Positions 46,370 through 57,079 of a stretch of DNA of 64,000 bases are shown here, in pieces (within the stretch, counting starts at the first letter, position 1; every line of letters starts with the position of its first letter). The DNA is from Hofstenia miamia (taxonomy: Eukaryota; Xenacoelomorpha; Acoela). The notes under the pieces are model-generated. The model was not told where the DNA came from. It saw only the letters and a list, made by a program, of their open reading frames with translations, and searched no databases. The stretch is from positions 1,701,424 to 1,765,423 of the forward strand of contig SCFE01000047.1 in NCBI GenBank assembly GCA_004352715.1, written 5' to 3'. The position numbers and the translations under genes were made by a program.

Positions 46370-46480
46370 GCAAACATTTGATTCTGTTTCTCCTCAAACT
46401 TTGGTAGATAAAGTGAAAAATATTGGTATTGGTGATACATTTCTAAAACGTTTGGTTGACCATTGTAATCAATAACATTT
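46370..46480 (+). pseudogene. short reverse-transcriptase-like fragment (LINE)
   Basis: A plus-strand frame QTFDSVSPQTLVDKVKNIGI then GDTFLKRLVDH resembles the LINE block KAFD.V....LL.KL...GI.......... Only about 35 residues survive before stops. Confidence 0.38.
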
Positions 46481-46649
46481 CTACTTCAATTCAAAATATT
46501 AAAAACAATAACGACATTAAGAGGGAGGGCCCTGTGCTAACCAATTATTACAGAGGAGTTATTAGTAAATTTAAGAAAATTGAAATTAAATACTTCACAA
46601 TATGAATTTAAAAATTATATTACTAATTGCATTTTAAAATTAGGGTATT

Positions 46650-46678
46650 CAGCATTGTGCATAATAGTTCGGACAAAT
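46650..46678 (+). repeat. left TIR of the Tc1-like element
   Basis: Inverted match to 47183-47211, core ATAATAGTTCGGAC. Confidence 0.85.
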
Positions 46679-47182
46679 TAAATAATTTTAATTTTAAGTG
46701 TCCATATAGCCCATATTTATTTAAGATTCGGTGAATTGTGTATTCATACACAAAATGTCCATGTATCCAATATATTTTCAAATGCCTCGACGTCAAACGC
46801 GAGCAAACTCTGGAAAGACGGGCTAAATTTGCTTAGGAACGGCCCGCTGGTTTAGAAGGACCCACTGGTTTTGCTAATCGCCTAATTTGACCGATTCTTT
46901 TATAATGTGAAATAATTTAAGATACTGTTTGCTTTGATAATTTAAGAAACGCGCAAATTTCCATCTGTTGAATTTTTTAAGGAATTTTAACACTATAATT
47001 TTTCGAATTTCGAATGAAATAGTCTTACCACACATTTTACAGTGAATAATGACATAAACGCTCAGCAATTGTCAGAAATGTTAAGCTTGGACTTAAATGC
47101 TAACAGATACATGCTAAAATTAAGTATGCACGCTTTCAAAGTACCAATAACAACGAAGAGAAAAACGTTAATATGAGAAAAT

Positions 47183-47211
47183 ATTAGTCCGAACTATTAT
47201 GAACAAAGCTG
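47183..47211 (-). repeat. right TIR of the Tc1-like element
   Basis: Partner of 46650-46678. Confidence 0.85.
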
Positions 47212-48079
47212 TTTACCCGGGTTGACGATGAATGAGTTTTTTCCCACAAAGACCAACCAACACATTAGCAAAAGGTTATTGTGTCACACAACATACCCAC
47301 CATAACACAACAAAGTAGCATATTACACTTAAAGTTTATGTCATCCTTTTCTCAATATTAATATTTATATGAATATTGCTGAAATAAATATTAAATACTA
47401 ATTTTCAATAATATATGTGGGAATATATGTGATTGGAATTCGAAAGATTGCAACTGAAAAAATCATAAAAACCATCACTCTTTAGCAGCAGAATATAGTT
47501 TTCATTGCATCTAAATATATTGGATGTTCATTGTACTGAAATTTTAAAATTTAAAATTCTTATATCCACGGGAATGGTTTTTCTTGTAAAATTTCTTTTT
47601 AAGAAAGAAACATTCTAAAATTTATAATTCAAAAAAATTCTATGAACCCTTTTTTGCAGACTTGGTGTCATATTTTACCTCGACCTCGTGCAGGTGAAGG
47701 AAGGCCTTGGTTATAAAGGGAGTGCACAAGGATCTGATTTTTTTATTTTAATCGATTCAATGATGTGGTTGATATTAAAACTGTTAGCCCATGAAACGAA
47801 TTATTGATTGAAGACATTGTGAAGTTGTATGCATTTGTACTTTACATAAAGTGAATTGGAAATTTAGAAAAGTCTTTGGCAAAGTGAAAACACTAATAAT
47901 TTTAAAATGATAGGTTTTTATAGAACAAATAATTCGAAAATTCACATTCAAATTTGGAAATATTAATAAGAATATTCCTTATTTGACATCGACAAAAATA
48001 AGGTAGGCGTCATATATTAAACTTATTCTAAATGGATTACTAAACGGTTACATTGTATAGTATGCAAATCAAAAAAATA

Positions 48080-48360
48080 TCATCTTGATGAATGAAAATA
48101 TTCAAAAGAAATGTATTCGATGGATAAATTGGAAAAGCAAACATGTAACTTCACTTAAAAATTTAAATACTTTGTCAATATCCCTAAATATTAAACTAAG
48201 TGATATCTACTGCTTAATAGATCTTCTTTAGAAGACTGCTTTTCCAAAATATATCATTCAATCAAATTTCTACAATTTAGATGACAAAAAAGAACTTCAC
48301 AGAATATAGCATTAATATTTTAAATGAAAACAAGAAAACTATGAAAAAAATAATTCATCA
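48080..48360 (+). pseudogene. LINE C-terminal tail, decayed
   Basis: A plus-strand frame NIQKKCIRWINWKSKHVTSL then KNLNTLSISLNIKLSDIYCL matches the LINE tail pattern (.Q.KC.RW.......L..LN.L.IS......D...L). It stops at about 48.23 kb and continues in other frames. Confidence 0.45.
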
Positions 48361-48401
48361 GTATTTAAATAATAAATATGCTGAAATTTAAACTTGTAAA
48401 T

Positions 48402-48422
48402 GATATATATATATATATATAT
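48402..48422. repeat. (TA)n microsatellite
   Basis: TA array about 40 nt after the LINE tail. Confidence 0.9.
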
Positions 48423-48959
48423 TTTTACTGTTTTTACTGATCTTTTTGTATGACACATGGTCATAAAATTATATTTGCATAGCTAGCTAGATGTAAGATG
48501 AGACTGACAACAAACCGATCCATTATGATATAACGTTAATTAAATTTCACTAAGAGTCGAAACGACACCTGTAAACCGAATTCCTTCTTTGCATTCCCGC
48601 ATTGTAGAGTATATTTCCTGGATCCTCGAAGCTTTTAGCTTTTAAATAGTGTTGTGCTCTTGTTCTCAATGATATCTTTCAGCATTTAAGCTTCTTTCGT
48701 GAAGCCAATCTGTAATCATTCTTTAACTCTTACATGCACCCATTAATTTTCTTTAGAAATAAAAAAATTCATTTTACTTTTTTCTCGATGCTTCCATGAA
48801 AATATGACAAATTAAAGACAAATAAATGAAAACTTTGTTATATATCGTCAAGTGGAATTTTTTGTTCCGGAATAATATTGCTCCTCAGTGGTCACAAAAT
48901 TCGCCCTTCAAAATAAAACCAAATTTAGTTGCTTCTGTGCTTTCATGTTAAATTATAAG

Positions 48960-49600
48960 AAATTCATTGTGTAAACTTTTTGTTCTTCAACAACCCAGTG
49001 CATGGAAAAGTTTAACAGTCAGTTAAATTGTGAGGAACCCATTTATTCAACAAAATGTGCAGAACTTCTTTCCCAACATTGTAGCATCTCAATTCCAATA
49101 AAAGGTACAACTTCTTTGTTATTTTCAGAGCTGTTTGAGATGTTTAGATGGCTTAAGATCCCCTTGCAGATGCAAATGCTATCTAAGAATTTATTCACTA
49201 GTCATATATGGTTGAAAGACATGGTCGCGAATGAAGGATAGCAGATCAAATAGAGAAAACTAGTTATTTCGATTACTAAGATTTAGTACTTCTCGAACAT
49301 CATTCTTGAATATTGACGATTTCTTCTTTACAGCTCTCTATCTAGTATGAATATAAAATCCTGTCATCATCCTACTTGATTGGTTAATTTTGAATTTATA
49401 GAGAGAAATATTTCGCGACCAGAAACAGTTCCCTGAGGGATCCCTTTACTATTATTTAGAAAGCTACATTGATTTGATGCCACATTTACACATTTTAATA
49501 CAACTCTTTTGATTACAAAAGCATTGCAAACGTTCTTGGCTATCAAGTTTTCAAAACTAGCTTAAATTATCGTTTCACATTAGTTTTATAAAAAACGTTA
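48960..49600 (-). pseudogene. LINE reverse-transcriptase fragment, decayed
   Basis: A minus-strand frame SFLNNSKGIPQGTVSGREIF matches the LINE block S....GVPQG.VLGP.LF, with an upstream VLKCVNVASNQC strand. Downstream (lower coordinates) the sequence is too decayed to align. Confidence 0.45.
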
Positions 49601-49699
49601 CATAGTAAAGTAACAGGGAAGTGTCACAATTTATTGAAATTGCTCTCACCTTATTTGAGTAAGAATTACACGTTAAATCACTCCATTTCAAACTGCATA

Positions 49700-51420
49700 T
49701 CTCTGCAGTGAGTACCACAGGAATCTGCATTTGAGCATCCGCCCTTTGTTTCTTTCATCAACGAACTATTTAGTCAATATGTCTGAGGATAACACAAACT
49801 AGTCGGTGATAACTTTATCAACATACATAGTCGAAGTTTGACCTTTTTGATGGATCTGAGATTGGAAATCTGTGGTTATTATTTAATTATTTCGTTTGGA
49901 TCGCATATATATATCATAGCAGATGTTTCTTAAACAAAATTGTTATACATATTTTCTTAAAAATCAAATCCAACATTACAAATAGAAGTCTAATATGATA
50001 AAATATTGCACCTGACTATAAAAACCCATCAGTATAACTAAGCGACATCAAGATTCACATTACACATATTGAGACGAAATACCTAATATGTCATTCGTTC
50101 AATTTTGTAAAATTAATTCAGTGTAATTATAAGCTTTCAAATTTTCTATTTTGTCTAAACATAATGCATTTATTTTACTGAAATATATTATAGCTATAAA
50201 AATTTAGGGTTCTCTCCGTGATAACATCTCAATGAAAATAAAACAATTCAAACCCTAAGCGGAATTTTGTTATTTATTTAGTCTAAAACAAAATATTAAG
50301 TATGAACCATTTTCTCTAAGATTAGCATAACAGTTATAATTCAGGTTTGCAGCAATATGTTAAAGTTTAATGCTCAAAATTGTATATGTTCTGAGTGATC
50401 TTAAACAATGTCCCAATAATTGTTCGAAAATAGATATTTTCTCTATTTGTCATTACTCTAAAGAATACTATTCGATAACAGAATTCAAGTTGAATTCGCT
50501 TTCATTTGATTTATGAATCATATGACAAACAACATTTTATAATAATATGCGAAAATGCTGTTTTATAAAAATTTGAATTTATAATTTTGGTTGTAAAACT
50601 TAATAAATGCAATTTTATTAAAGGTTTGTTTTAAATTAATTTAAAAATTTTATTTTATAAATTCAGTTAGTTACATTATACAATTGTTGTGTTCCCTAAA
50701 AAGATGTACTTGCAAAAGATATTTGTCGAAACATAGAGAATTGATGTGACCATTAATAGAGGAGAACTAAATGAACGGAGATGCAAATACGAAATGTGTA
50801 GAAAGACGTGATAATGCCAAATTTTGATATCAATTCGCAAAATGGTCTTGTTTCTGCAAATAATTTGCACCAAGTAAATAATTGTCTTGAAGGAGCAGTT
50901 AATAACCACGTGTTGCACTTGACCCTTAAATTCTTTACCCATTTAAAATGTCAGGTTTGTGATTTACAGAGTTCCATTATATCACGTTACAAGAATCCCT
51001 AGGAACTTCAAGGACTCTGAAGTTTTTGAATAAGATTTTTTTTAATGAATTCAATATTTTGGAATGCTTGATGAAACTTTATAGTAATTTACATGTATAA
51101 ACTTCAAAATACGGACAGCTTACTTGTTGACTAGCAACAGTATTTTGTATCTTCTTCAGTTGCTGGTAAAAAAAACCCAAATCGTGATTCATGTACAACA
51201 TGAAACGATTCCATAAGTATCTGAAATGTAAATGTTGTTAGTTTACTGCTGCAAAACACCAGGCGTGAGGAGGTAACGGGAAATAATGCAACAATTTGTA
51301 CGATACTATTAATCTGTAAAATTATTTACAATTAATATAAATATATTTGAATGAGTTGTATGTTACAATTGTGTCAAACATATAGTGCGTTTTTTAATTC
51401 TCTTAAAGTGTTTGAACTAC
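49700..51420. other. intergenic, no recognisable gene
   Basis: Only short frames without motifs on both strands. Confidence 0.5.
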
Positions 51421-51429
51421 ATTATTTTT

Positions 51430-53190
51430 TAAAATTAAGCTCTAAACTATTCTACATTTGTGTCGTTTTCAACAGAAATGATTAAAAGATAACTAGAAAT
51501 AAGATTGACAAAATTAGAATCCATACTGAAATTTTCTATTTTGGAAATAGGTAATGAGTGCGACACTTTATCGAAGGCTTTGCAGAAATCTAGATAAATA
51601 GATGAGAAACTGATATTTTTATCAACGTTTTTAAAAGCAAAATCACGAAACTTTAAAATGGAAGTAACAATAGACTTACCGAACATAAATCCAAATTGAA
51701 ATGGTGACAAAAGTTGCGAAAGATAGGGTAAATGACTTTGAAGATAATTTTTTTGAAAATTAAAGAGAGACGAGAAAGTATAAAGATTGGACATAAATGT
51801 TTTGGCAAATTTTTACCAGATTTATAAATTGGAATGACAACTGCAAATTTCCAAGATGCAGGATAAGTTGCTGTTAAAATAATTGATCTAAATAAAGAAA
51901 AAAGAGGATCCGCTAAAGAAGAGGCAATGTTTTTAAGTAGGATGGGGTTTTTAGGTCATCATAATGAGAAGGGCGAGGTTTTATCTAATTTAGAAGTGTA
52001 TAGAGAAAAAAATGATGGAAGTGGATATGAGAAAACAGAACAGAAGTATTTGTTGAAAAGTTCAGCAATATTTTGCAGAGATGATGCAGAAATGTTGTCA
52101 TATGATAATGTAGAATGCAAAGAGTGAGGTTTTGATAAAGCTTGTAGATATTTATGGCAGCAATTTACGGAATTCGATTATGAAAATGAATTGATATACA
52201 AAATTTTGTCAAGTTCACTTGAATCTGAAAAATCAGAAACTATTGTCAAAATTTTATTTAGAAGAAATGTTTTACCAGAATGGATGAATAGATTGGCGCT
52301 TAAGGAAGGAAAGTTTGTTGTAAAGATATACAGAATAAGAAGAATAGTAAAATGGAAACTTCTGACGTAGTTTACGCTTGCAAGGAACAAATTCTGAATG
52401 ACCTAAAAGGATAACATTAATTAATAAGTTAATGAAATTGTCAACATCAAAACAAGAAAGAATGTCAAACTTAAGACGAGTGTTGATAAAACTATTAATT
52501 GAAATGTAATTGCTTAGCGAATAAGAAAACTCGTTCTTTGAATAAATTTGCGAAATTCTGGCTGAGAATATAATAGAAAACCATAAAAATGCGTGATCTG
52601 ATGAGAAAGGAGCAGGATCAATAGTTAAAACACACAGGTCCGAATTATCAGAAAATATGAGATCCAAAGTGTTTCCTGAATCATGTGTAGGAAAACTAAC
52701 AAGTTAAAATAAATTGAGGTTATTGAAAAAATTCTAAAATATCAGATTCATATGGATCTGTAGAGTATAAAGCATGCCAATCAACTTGAGGCTGGTTTAA
52801 ATCACCTATTTATTAGCACAGATTTGTAAAAACTCCATGAGAAGTATTGAATGAAGTGAATTCTTTCAAGAAAAAAGATATAGTATACTGGAGTTTTGAT
52901 ATGGATAGACGATATTTACTATTAAGAGGTGGATTGTAAATACTCTTTACTAGAACATTAGACAAGTTGCTATAGAGAAATGTTGAGTAACTGACATCAC
53001 ATTCAAAGGGTGGACTTATAACCGAATGATTGGCTGATATACTTGTAGGAAGAGCAATAATTGTACCATGACAAAGAGAACATCTATCAGATCGGACAAT
53101 TATTTGAAGGGAGGAACAAAAAACACATGAGTTTGGAAAAGATTAATCAAGCCAAGTTTCTGTGAGGCAGCTATTTAGGCATTTTACTTA
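51430..53190 (-). pseudogene. LINE with endonuclease and 5' part of reverse transcriptase
   Basis: The minus strand shows an ordered apurinic-type (EEP) endonuclease: KSIYNPPLNSKYRLSISKLQ, GDLNQPQVDWHAL (the GDFN block), and LIFSDNSDL ... PFSSDHAFLWFSI (the SDH block). It is followed by PASWKFAVVIPIYKSGKNL, a FQFGFMFGKSIVTSILKF segment and IYLDFCKAFDKVSHSLPISK (the first reverse-transcriptase Asp block). This is the domain order of CR1/jockey-type LINEs. The element stops at about 51.43 kb, before the YxDD block. Stops and frameshifts occur about every 100-150 codons. Confidence 0.82.
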
Positions 53191-53769
53191 TCACAATTAA
53201 ATTATTGCTCATGTTTTTTTATTAATTCGACTAAACAAAGTCTGAAATTGTGTTACCAAAACTATTTATTAGTATTGAAAAATATAATTTTGCAAGTAGA
53301 CTTAAGCATGTTACTGAATACAGGCAGACATATAATATATTGTTCCGCTATATCAAGAACAATTTCATTCCACAATCAAGGGTTTTTTTATTAAATTTAA
53401 TAAAAACGAAATCCAAGATCAAATATATTTATTCACTATTGTACACCCAAAAAACACAATTGGGGGCAAAAGCATTTATCACGACATACATAGATGCACT
53501 AAAAACCTTATAATTAATATTGTTAATATTTTTAGTATTATATTATATATTAAGTTTGCAGTTATGAATTTTGTATTATATTGACTCATATGAATATTAT
53601 CTACTGATATTATTTATGATGCATCACGAAAATGAAAGAAACTGTAGGATTTGCATATATTATGCTTATGACATGGCAGATAGATGTCGATAAGCAATGA
53701 TTCTCAAGTTTCTAATTGTGAAAGTTTAATTCGCTGTTAGTTCTCCTGACAGCGATGCATACAATGCCG

Positions 53770-53796
<27 letters not shown>
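53770..53796. repeat. (TA)n microsatellite
   Basis: TA array of about 13 units. Confidence 0.95.
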
Positions 53797-53800
<4 letters not shown>

Positions 53801-54208
53801 TTATTAATTATTATATGCGTTAATTAAATAGCTATCCACACAAACGTTTACAAAAATTTGTCTATAAGGCATTAGTTTCAAATATTGTAGAACGTAAACA
53901 AATAATAACAGGTAATCGGTAGCAAATATATTGGAAACTACATTTCCCTGAAAAGAGAAAATAATTTTTAAAATCAAAGAACTATAAGTAACTAAGAAAA
54001 TGGAAATTTTATTATCAAGGAAAACATCTGAATTCCATAAGAAATCCAGTGTAAAGAATGAAATAATTAGTACATCAGAGAAATCAAGAAACCAGGATCA
54101 TCTGAGAGGACACTTAAGAAGTTAAATATATTTGCATAAACATCAAGCATATTACTACTGAGGATAGTTTATACATTGAAACCTCGTACTAATGCCAATT
54201 TAAGCATG

Positions 54209-54216
<8 letters not shown>

Positions 54217-54248
<32 letters not shown>
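54217..54248. repeat. (TA)n microsatellite
   Basis: TA array with one G interruption, about 150 nt left of the LINE tail. Confidence 0.95.
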
Positions 54249-54249
<1 letters not shown>

Positions 54250-54394
54250 GCTGTTCTTTTTGTGATAGTAATAAGCTTTCTTTCTTGATTTCATCACTCC
54301 ATTGACTTTGATATCTTCCTTAATCACTAAATTGCATCCTTGCTGGATTTCCAATTTCAATAAAATAATTTTTTTGGAAATCGTGAATTGATTT

Positions 54395-55225
54395 TATTAT
54401 TATTGAATTAAATTAAACATTGAACTAAATATAAATCAAGTACCAATAAAGCAAAGTGAATCAATAAATTATTTAGGTGTTATGATTGACAATGATTTAA
54501 ATTTCGAACAATTTTTAAATACTAAAATTAAAGTTAGGTATCTTTACCATCTGCGAAACGTCTCAAATATATATCACAAACAATTAATAAATTCTTTTTG
54601 TTTATCTTATTTTCAATATTGCTCATTTCTCTTTACAAACATAAATTCAAAATATCGCATACTTCTGTCTAAAACTTTCAATTGGTCTCTTAAAACACTT
54701 AACTTTGCGCAAAAACATGACATTTCATCCGTCTATCGAATTCAATATAAAATATTAGCTCCTTATTACAGAATTCAAGTGCATATGGTATCAATATTAT
54801 TTAAGTGTACATCTGGTACACCTTCTCTTTCATTTTTAAAACAATATATTAAGTTAAATGAACGTTCTCAAAAATTTTTATGCTTAGATAAACATTCAAA
54901 TAGTTTTCACCACAAAGCAACTAAAATTTGGAATAAGTTAGACCATGAAATTAAAATGGAAATTAACTACAAAAAATTTAGAAAAAAAGTGCGAAAATTC
55001 CTCTTTCACAGACAATGCATACTTAATGACAATAATACACTACACTCCTTCGAAAATTTCGTATGATCCTAAACAATGTACACACACACACAAATCCCCA
55101 ACAAACACACACCCACAATTATATATGTATATGTTACTATTATTTTGTAAATAGTTTTTAGTTTATAGTCTTGTACCAAAGATTTTTTGCAATAAATTGC
55201 TTTTGACTCTTATTATTTATTATTA
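54395..55225 (+). mobile_element. 5'-truncated LINE: reverse-transcriptase C-terminal part, 3' UTR and tail
   Basis: The longest intact frame (54482-55066, 194 codons) starts in the YLGV block (INYLGVMIDNDLNF upstream of the first Met). It continues with the LINE C-terminal tail: INSFCLSYFQYCSFLFTNIN (the S.L.YC block), KTFNWSLKTLNFA and a Cys/Arg-poor end. The stop at 55064 is followed by about 130 nt with AATAAATTG and a (TTATTA)n-like tail to about 55225. The frame is uninterrupted over almost 600 bp, so this is among the younger LINE copies. It is not a host gene. Confidence 0.75.
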
Positions 55226-55402
55226 TTTAGACTTCATACATAGGTTTTTATTCTTTACATGATTTTAATTAGGAATCACAGACCAAGATTTACTCAACTG
55301 GTTGACAGTAATTAGCAATCACTAGAGTTTTTAGTAATGCATATACATTGTTAGTTCATGGCTATATTACTATATCAGAAAATATTAATTTTGAATTTTT
55401 AG

Positions 55403-55450
55403 ATTATAAATGGAAAATACTGAAGAAAAACCAGCAAAGAAAAAAACACG
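55403..55450 (+). CDS. exon 1 of a plus-strand gene, probably the second TRPM
   Basis: Acceptor TTTTTAG ends at 55402, followed by ATTATAA and ATG at 55410. It encodes MENTEEKPAKKKT with a phase-2 donor GTAAGC. The acceptor 7 nt before the ATG repeats the pattern of the other genes here and suggests a spliced leader or an upstream non-coding exon. Assignment to the TRPM exon at 60018 rests on strand, order and phase only. Confidence 0.55.
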
Positions 55451-55490
55451 GTAAGCAAATTACAAATTATTTTTAAGAAAATCAATTTAG

Positions 55491-55571
55491 TAAACCTGAC
55501 ACATTCAATGAAAACGTATATATTCCGAAGAACTTTCAGCAGTATGCAGTTGTGGCTGACAATATCGCCAA
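55491..55571 (+). CDS. exon 2 of the same plus-strand gene
   Basis: An 81-bp exon after a 40-nt intron, encoding KPDTFNENVYIPKNFQQYAV and VADNIA. Donor GTAAGT. It ends in phase 2, exactly compatible with the exon at 60018, although other exons may lie between. No domain can be recognised from 27 residues. Confidence 0.55.
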
Positions 55572-55847
55572 GTAAGTTATATTAATTTTACATCATGGCA
55601 TTTATATTTCTTGCGAACGAAATAAAAGATTTTAATTTTGACATGTGAGCAATTAGTTTGACTCATATAAATGTTCCAGAGGCTTGATTACGCAAAATGT
55701 ATTACATCGAATCTTATGTAATAAAATGAATGAAATGTCACTACGCTTCCATTTTATTTGTTTAATCAGAGTAATAAAACCCATTCTATTGTAAAAAAAC
55801 GTCATTCAATATTAACTAAGTGCATTTTACTCCTCGATGTTGAGAGC

Positions 55848-55899
55848 ATATATATATATATATATATACTGTATATGCATCATATATATATATATATGT
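55848..55899. repeat. paired (TA)n arrays
   Basis: Two TA arrays separated by CTGTATATGCATCA. Confidence 0.9.
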
Positions 55900-55948
55900 A
55901 TATTCAAAAGTTAATTTACTGAGATTCATATAATTATTTGACATTAAT

Positions 55949-56215
55949 AGAAAAACGTTTCGACTATATTATAGTCATCGTCAGTTAACAATATTTTTGC
56001 GGTAATAAAAGTTTACAATATACTACACTTTATAATTTAATGATATTGCATACACTAAAATAATTTAATCTCATTCTTGCCTAAATTACATTGTTTATTC
56101 ATGATGTTTTCTTTGTTATGTTGTTTAATTAATAGAGCCTCACAGATCTTAGTGTGTGTTGTTTTCATGGCTATTTCAAAATTTTCTTTCTTTAATTCAT
56201 GATATATATATATAT
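55949..56215 (-). mobile_element. Penelope-like element 3' end with hammerhead-like motif
   Basis: A minus-strand frame NFEIAMKTTHTKICEALLIK then QHNK is the C-terminal tail of a Penelope-like element (H.TKI.EAL.IK). About 100-150 nt further along the minus strand lies CTGACGA, a 6-bp hairpin GACTAT-AAT-ATAGTC, then GAAACGT (55984-55955), the hammerhead ribozyme core. The order coding tail then hammerhead matches the terminal repeats of Penelope-like elements. Confidence 0.7.
55955..55984 (-). ncRNA. hammerhead-ribozyme-like motif
   Basis: The minus strand reads CUGACGA, one extra U, the perfect stem GACUAU/AUAGUC with loop AAU, then GAAAC. CUGANGA and GAAA are the two invariant core boxes and the stem II position is right. 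Stem III would be minimal (AC/GU), as in Penelope-associated hammerheads that act as dimers. The bulged U and the lack of an obvious GUC cleavage site make activity uncertain. Confidence 0.55.
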
Positions 56216-56954
56216 ATCAGGTTGTTTGCACAATTGAAATTTGCTGCACAAAAACTGAACTCATTTCTTAAGTGCACAGATTTTGCGTTTTCCTATGGTG
56301 ATGATTAATAATCAATATCGACTATCAAAATATTATTTTTGAAAGATTCGAATTAGTCGTTCTTATAGTTGTAAAGCATGCGCACAATATCCATCCATAC
56401 AGTGATATGTCTGTTTAAAAATCTAATGCTATTAAAAACTTGTGAAAAAGCTGTTTTGGAGCAGATTTCAACTTTTTATATAGTTGACAACCCCTGCTAA
56501 CATTGCATATTATGTACCTACCAAAATTGCCATACAAAATAAGTGTTTCATTTTAAAGTTAATATATTATTATTACAGTATTTTCAGTTTAACTCTACCA
56601 GGTTAAAATTATTTTGTATCTTATAATATAATAAATAGAAATGATGGCAGAATAGATAAATTGAAGAGAAATTATATTTGTCAAGTGAAATGTTTTCTAG
56701 CCGCAACTAAATTGGACTAAAACTGCATAATATCAAATTCTACACCAGAATACACTTAAGCAACTTGATTATTTGGACATTGCTCTAAGTTTCTTCACTG
56801 ATGCTAGGTTTTGCTTGGTCAGGGTAAGAAAGGGTTGGAATTAGAGATGTATGGCTAAGGAAAAATATGTATTTCTCTGTATCAAGATTTAACATTACCC
56901 GACACAATTCTTTTAGCCGTGGGCGTAATTCTCAGCAATTGTAGACGAGCATTA

Positions 56955-56956
<2 letters not shown>

Positions 56957-56987
<31 letters not shown>
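56957..56987. repeat. (TA)n microsatellite
   Basis: TA array of about 15 units. Confidence 0.95.
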
Positions 56988-56989
<2 letters not shown>

Positions 56990-57070
56990 TACTTTGATTA
57001 AATCCATTGTATCTGTAATAAAGGCATCTGTAGTTTTCACAAAAACATTGTTAACGTATATTCTTGCCAA
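56990..57070 (-). pseudogene. possible Penelope-like reverse-transcriptase scrap
   Basis: A minus-strand frame ARIYVNNVFVKTTDAFITDT resembles the YVDD(V/I)F block of Penelope-like reverse transcriptases with both catalytic Asp changed to Asn. It lies about 0.9 kb upstream (in minus sense) of the Penelope tail at 56.1 kb, a plausible distance. A single short block is weak evidence. Confidence 0.25.
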
Positions 57071-57079
57071 ATAAAAAAA

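Larger units (their letters stand above)
46650..47211 (-). mobile_element. short Tc1/mariner-type element with intact TIRs
   Basis: The termini 46650-46678 and 47183-47211 are inverted copies of about 29 bp (CAGCWTTGTKCATAATAGTTCGGAC). The 562-bp element has a minus-strand HTH-like frame (47068-46874) with KTISFEIRKIIVLKFLK and FARFLNYQSKQYLK, matching the N-terminal DNA-binding part of Tc1 transposases. The DDE catalytic domain is absent, so it is a deletion derivative. TA lies two bases outside each end. Confidence 0.78.

Noticed and set aside
48490-48570. GAGTCGAAACGAC as another hammerhead motif
   Set aside because: GAAAC and a possible GACT/AGTC stem exist but no CUGANGA box; the 5' box reads AAGATGA and the loop would be over 40 nt.
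53250-53513. 87-codon plus-strand frame as a gene
   Set aside because: An overlapping plus-strand frame (QLNYCSCFFINSTKQS) hints at a LINE tail, but similarity is too weak to list.
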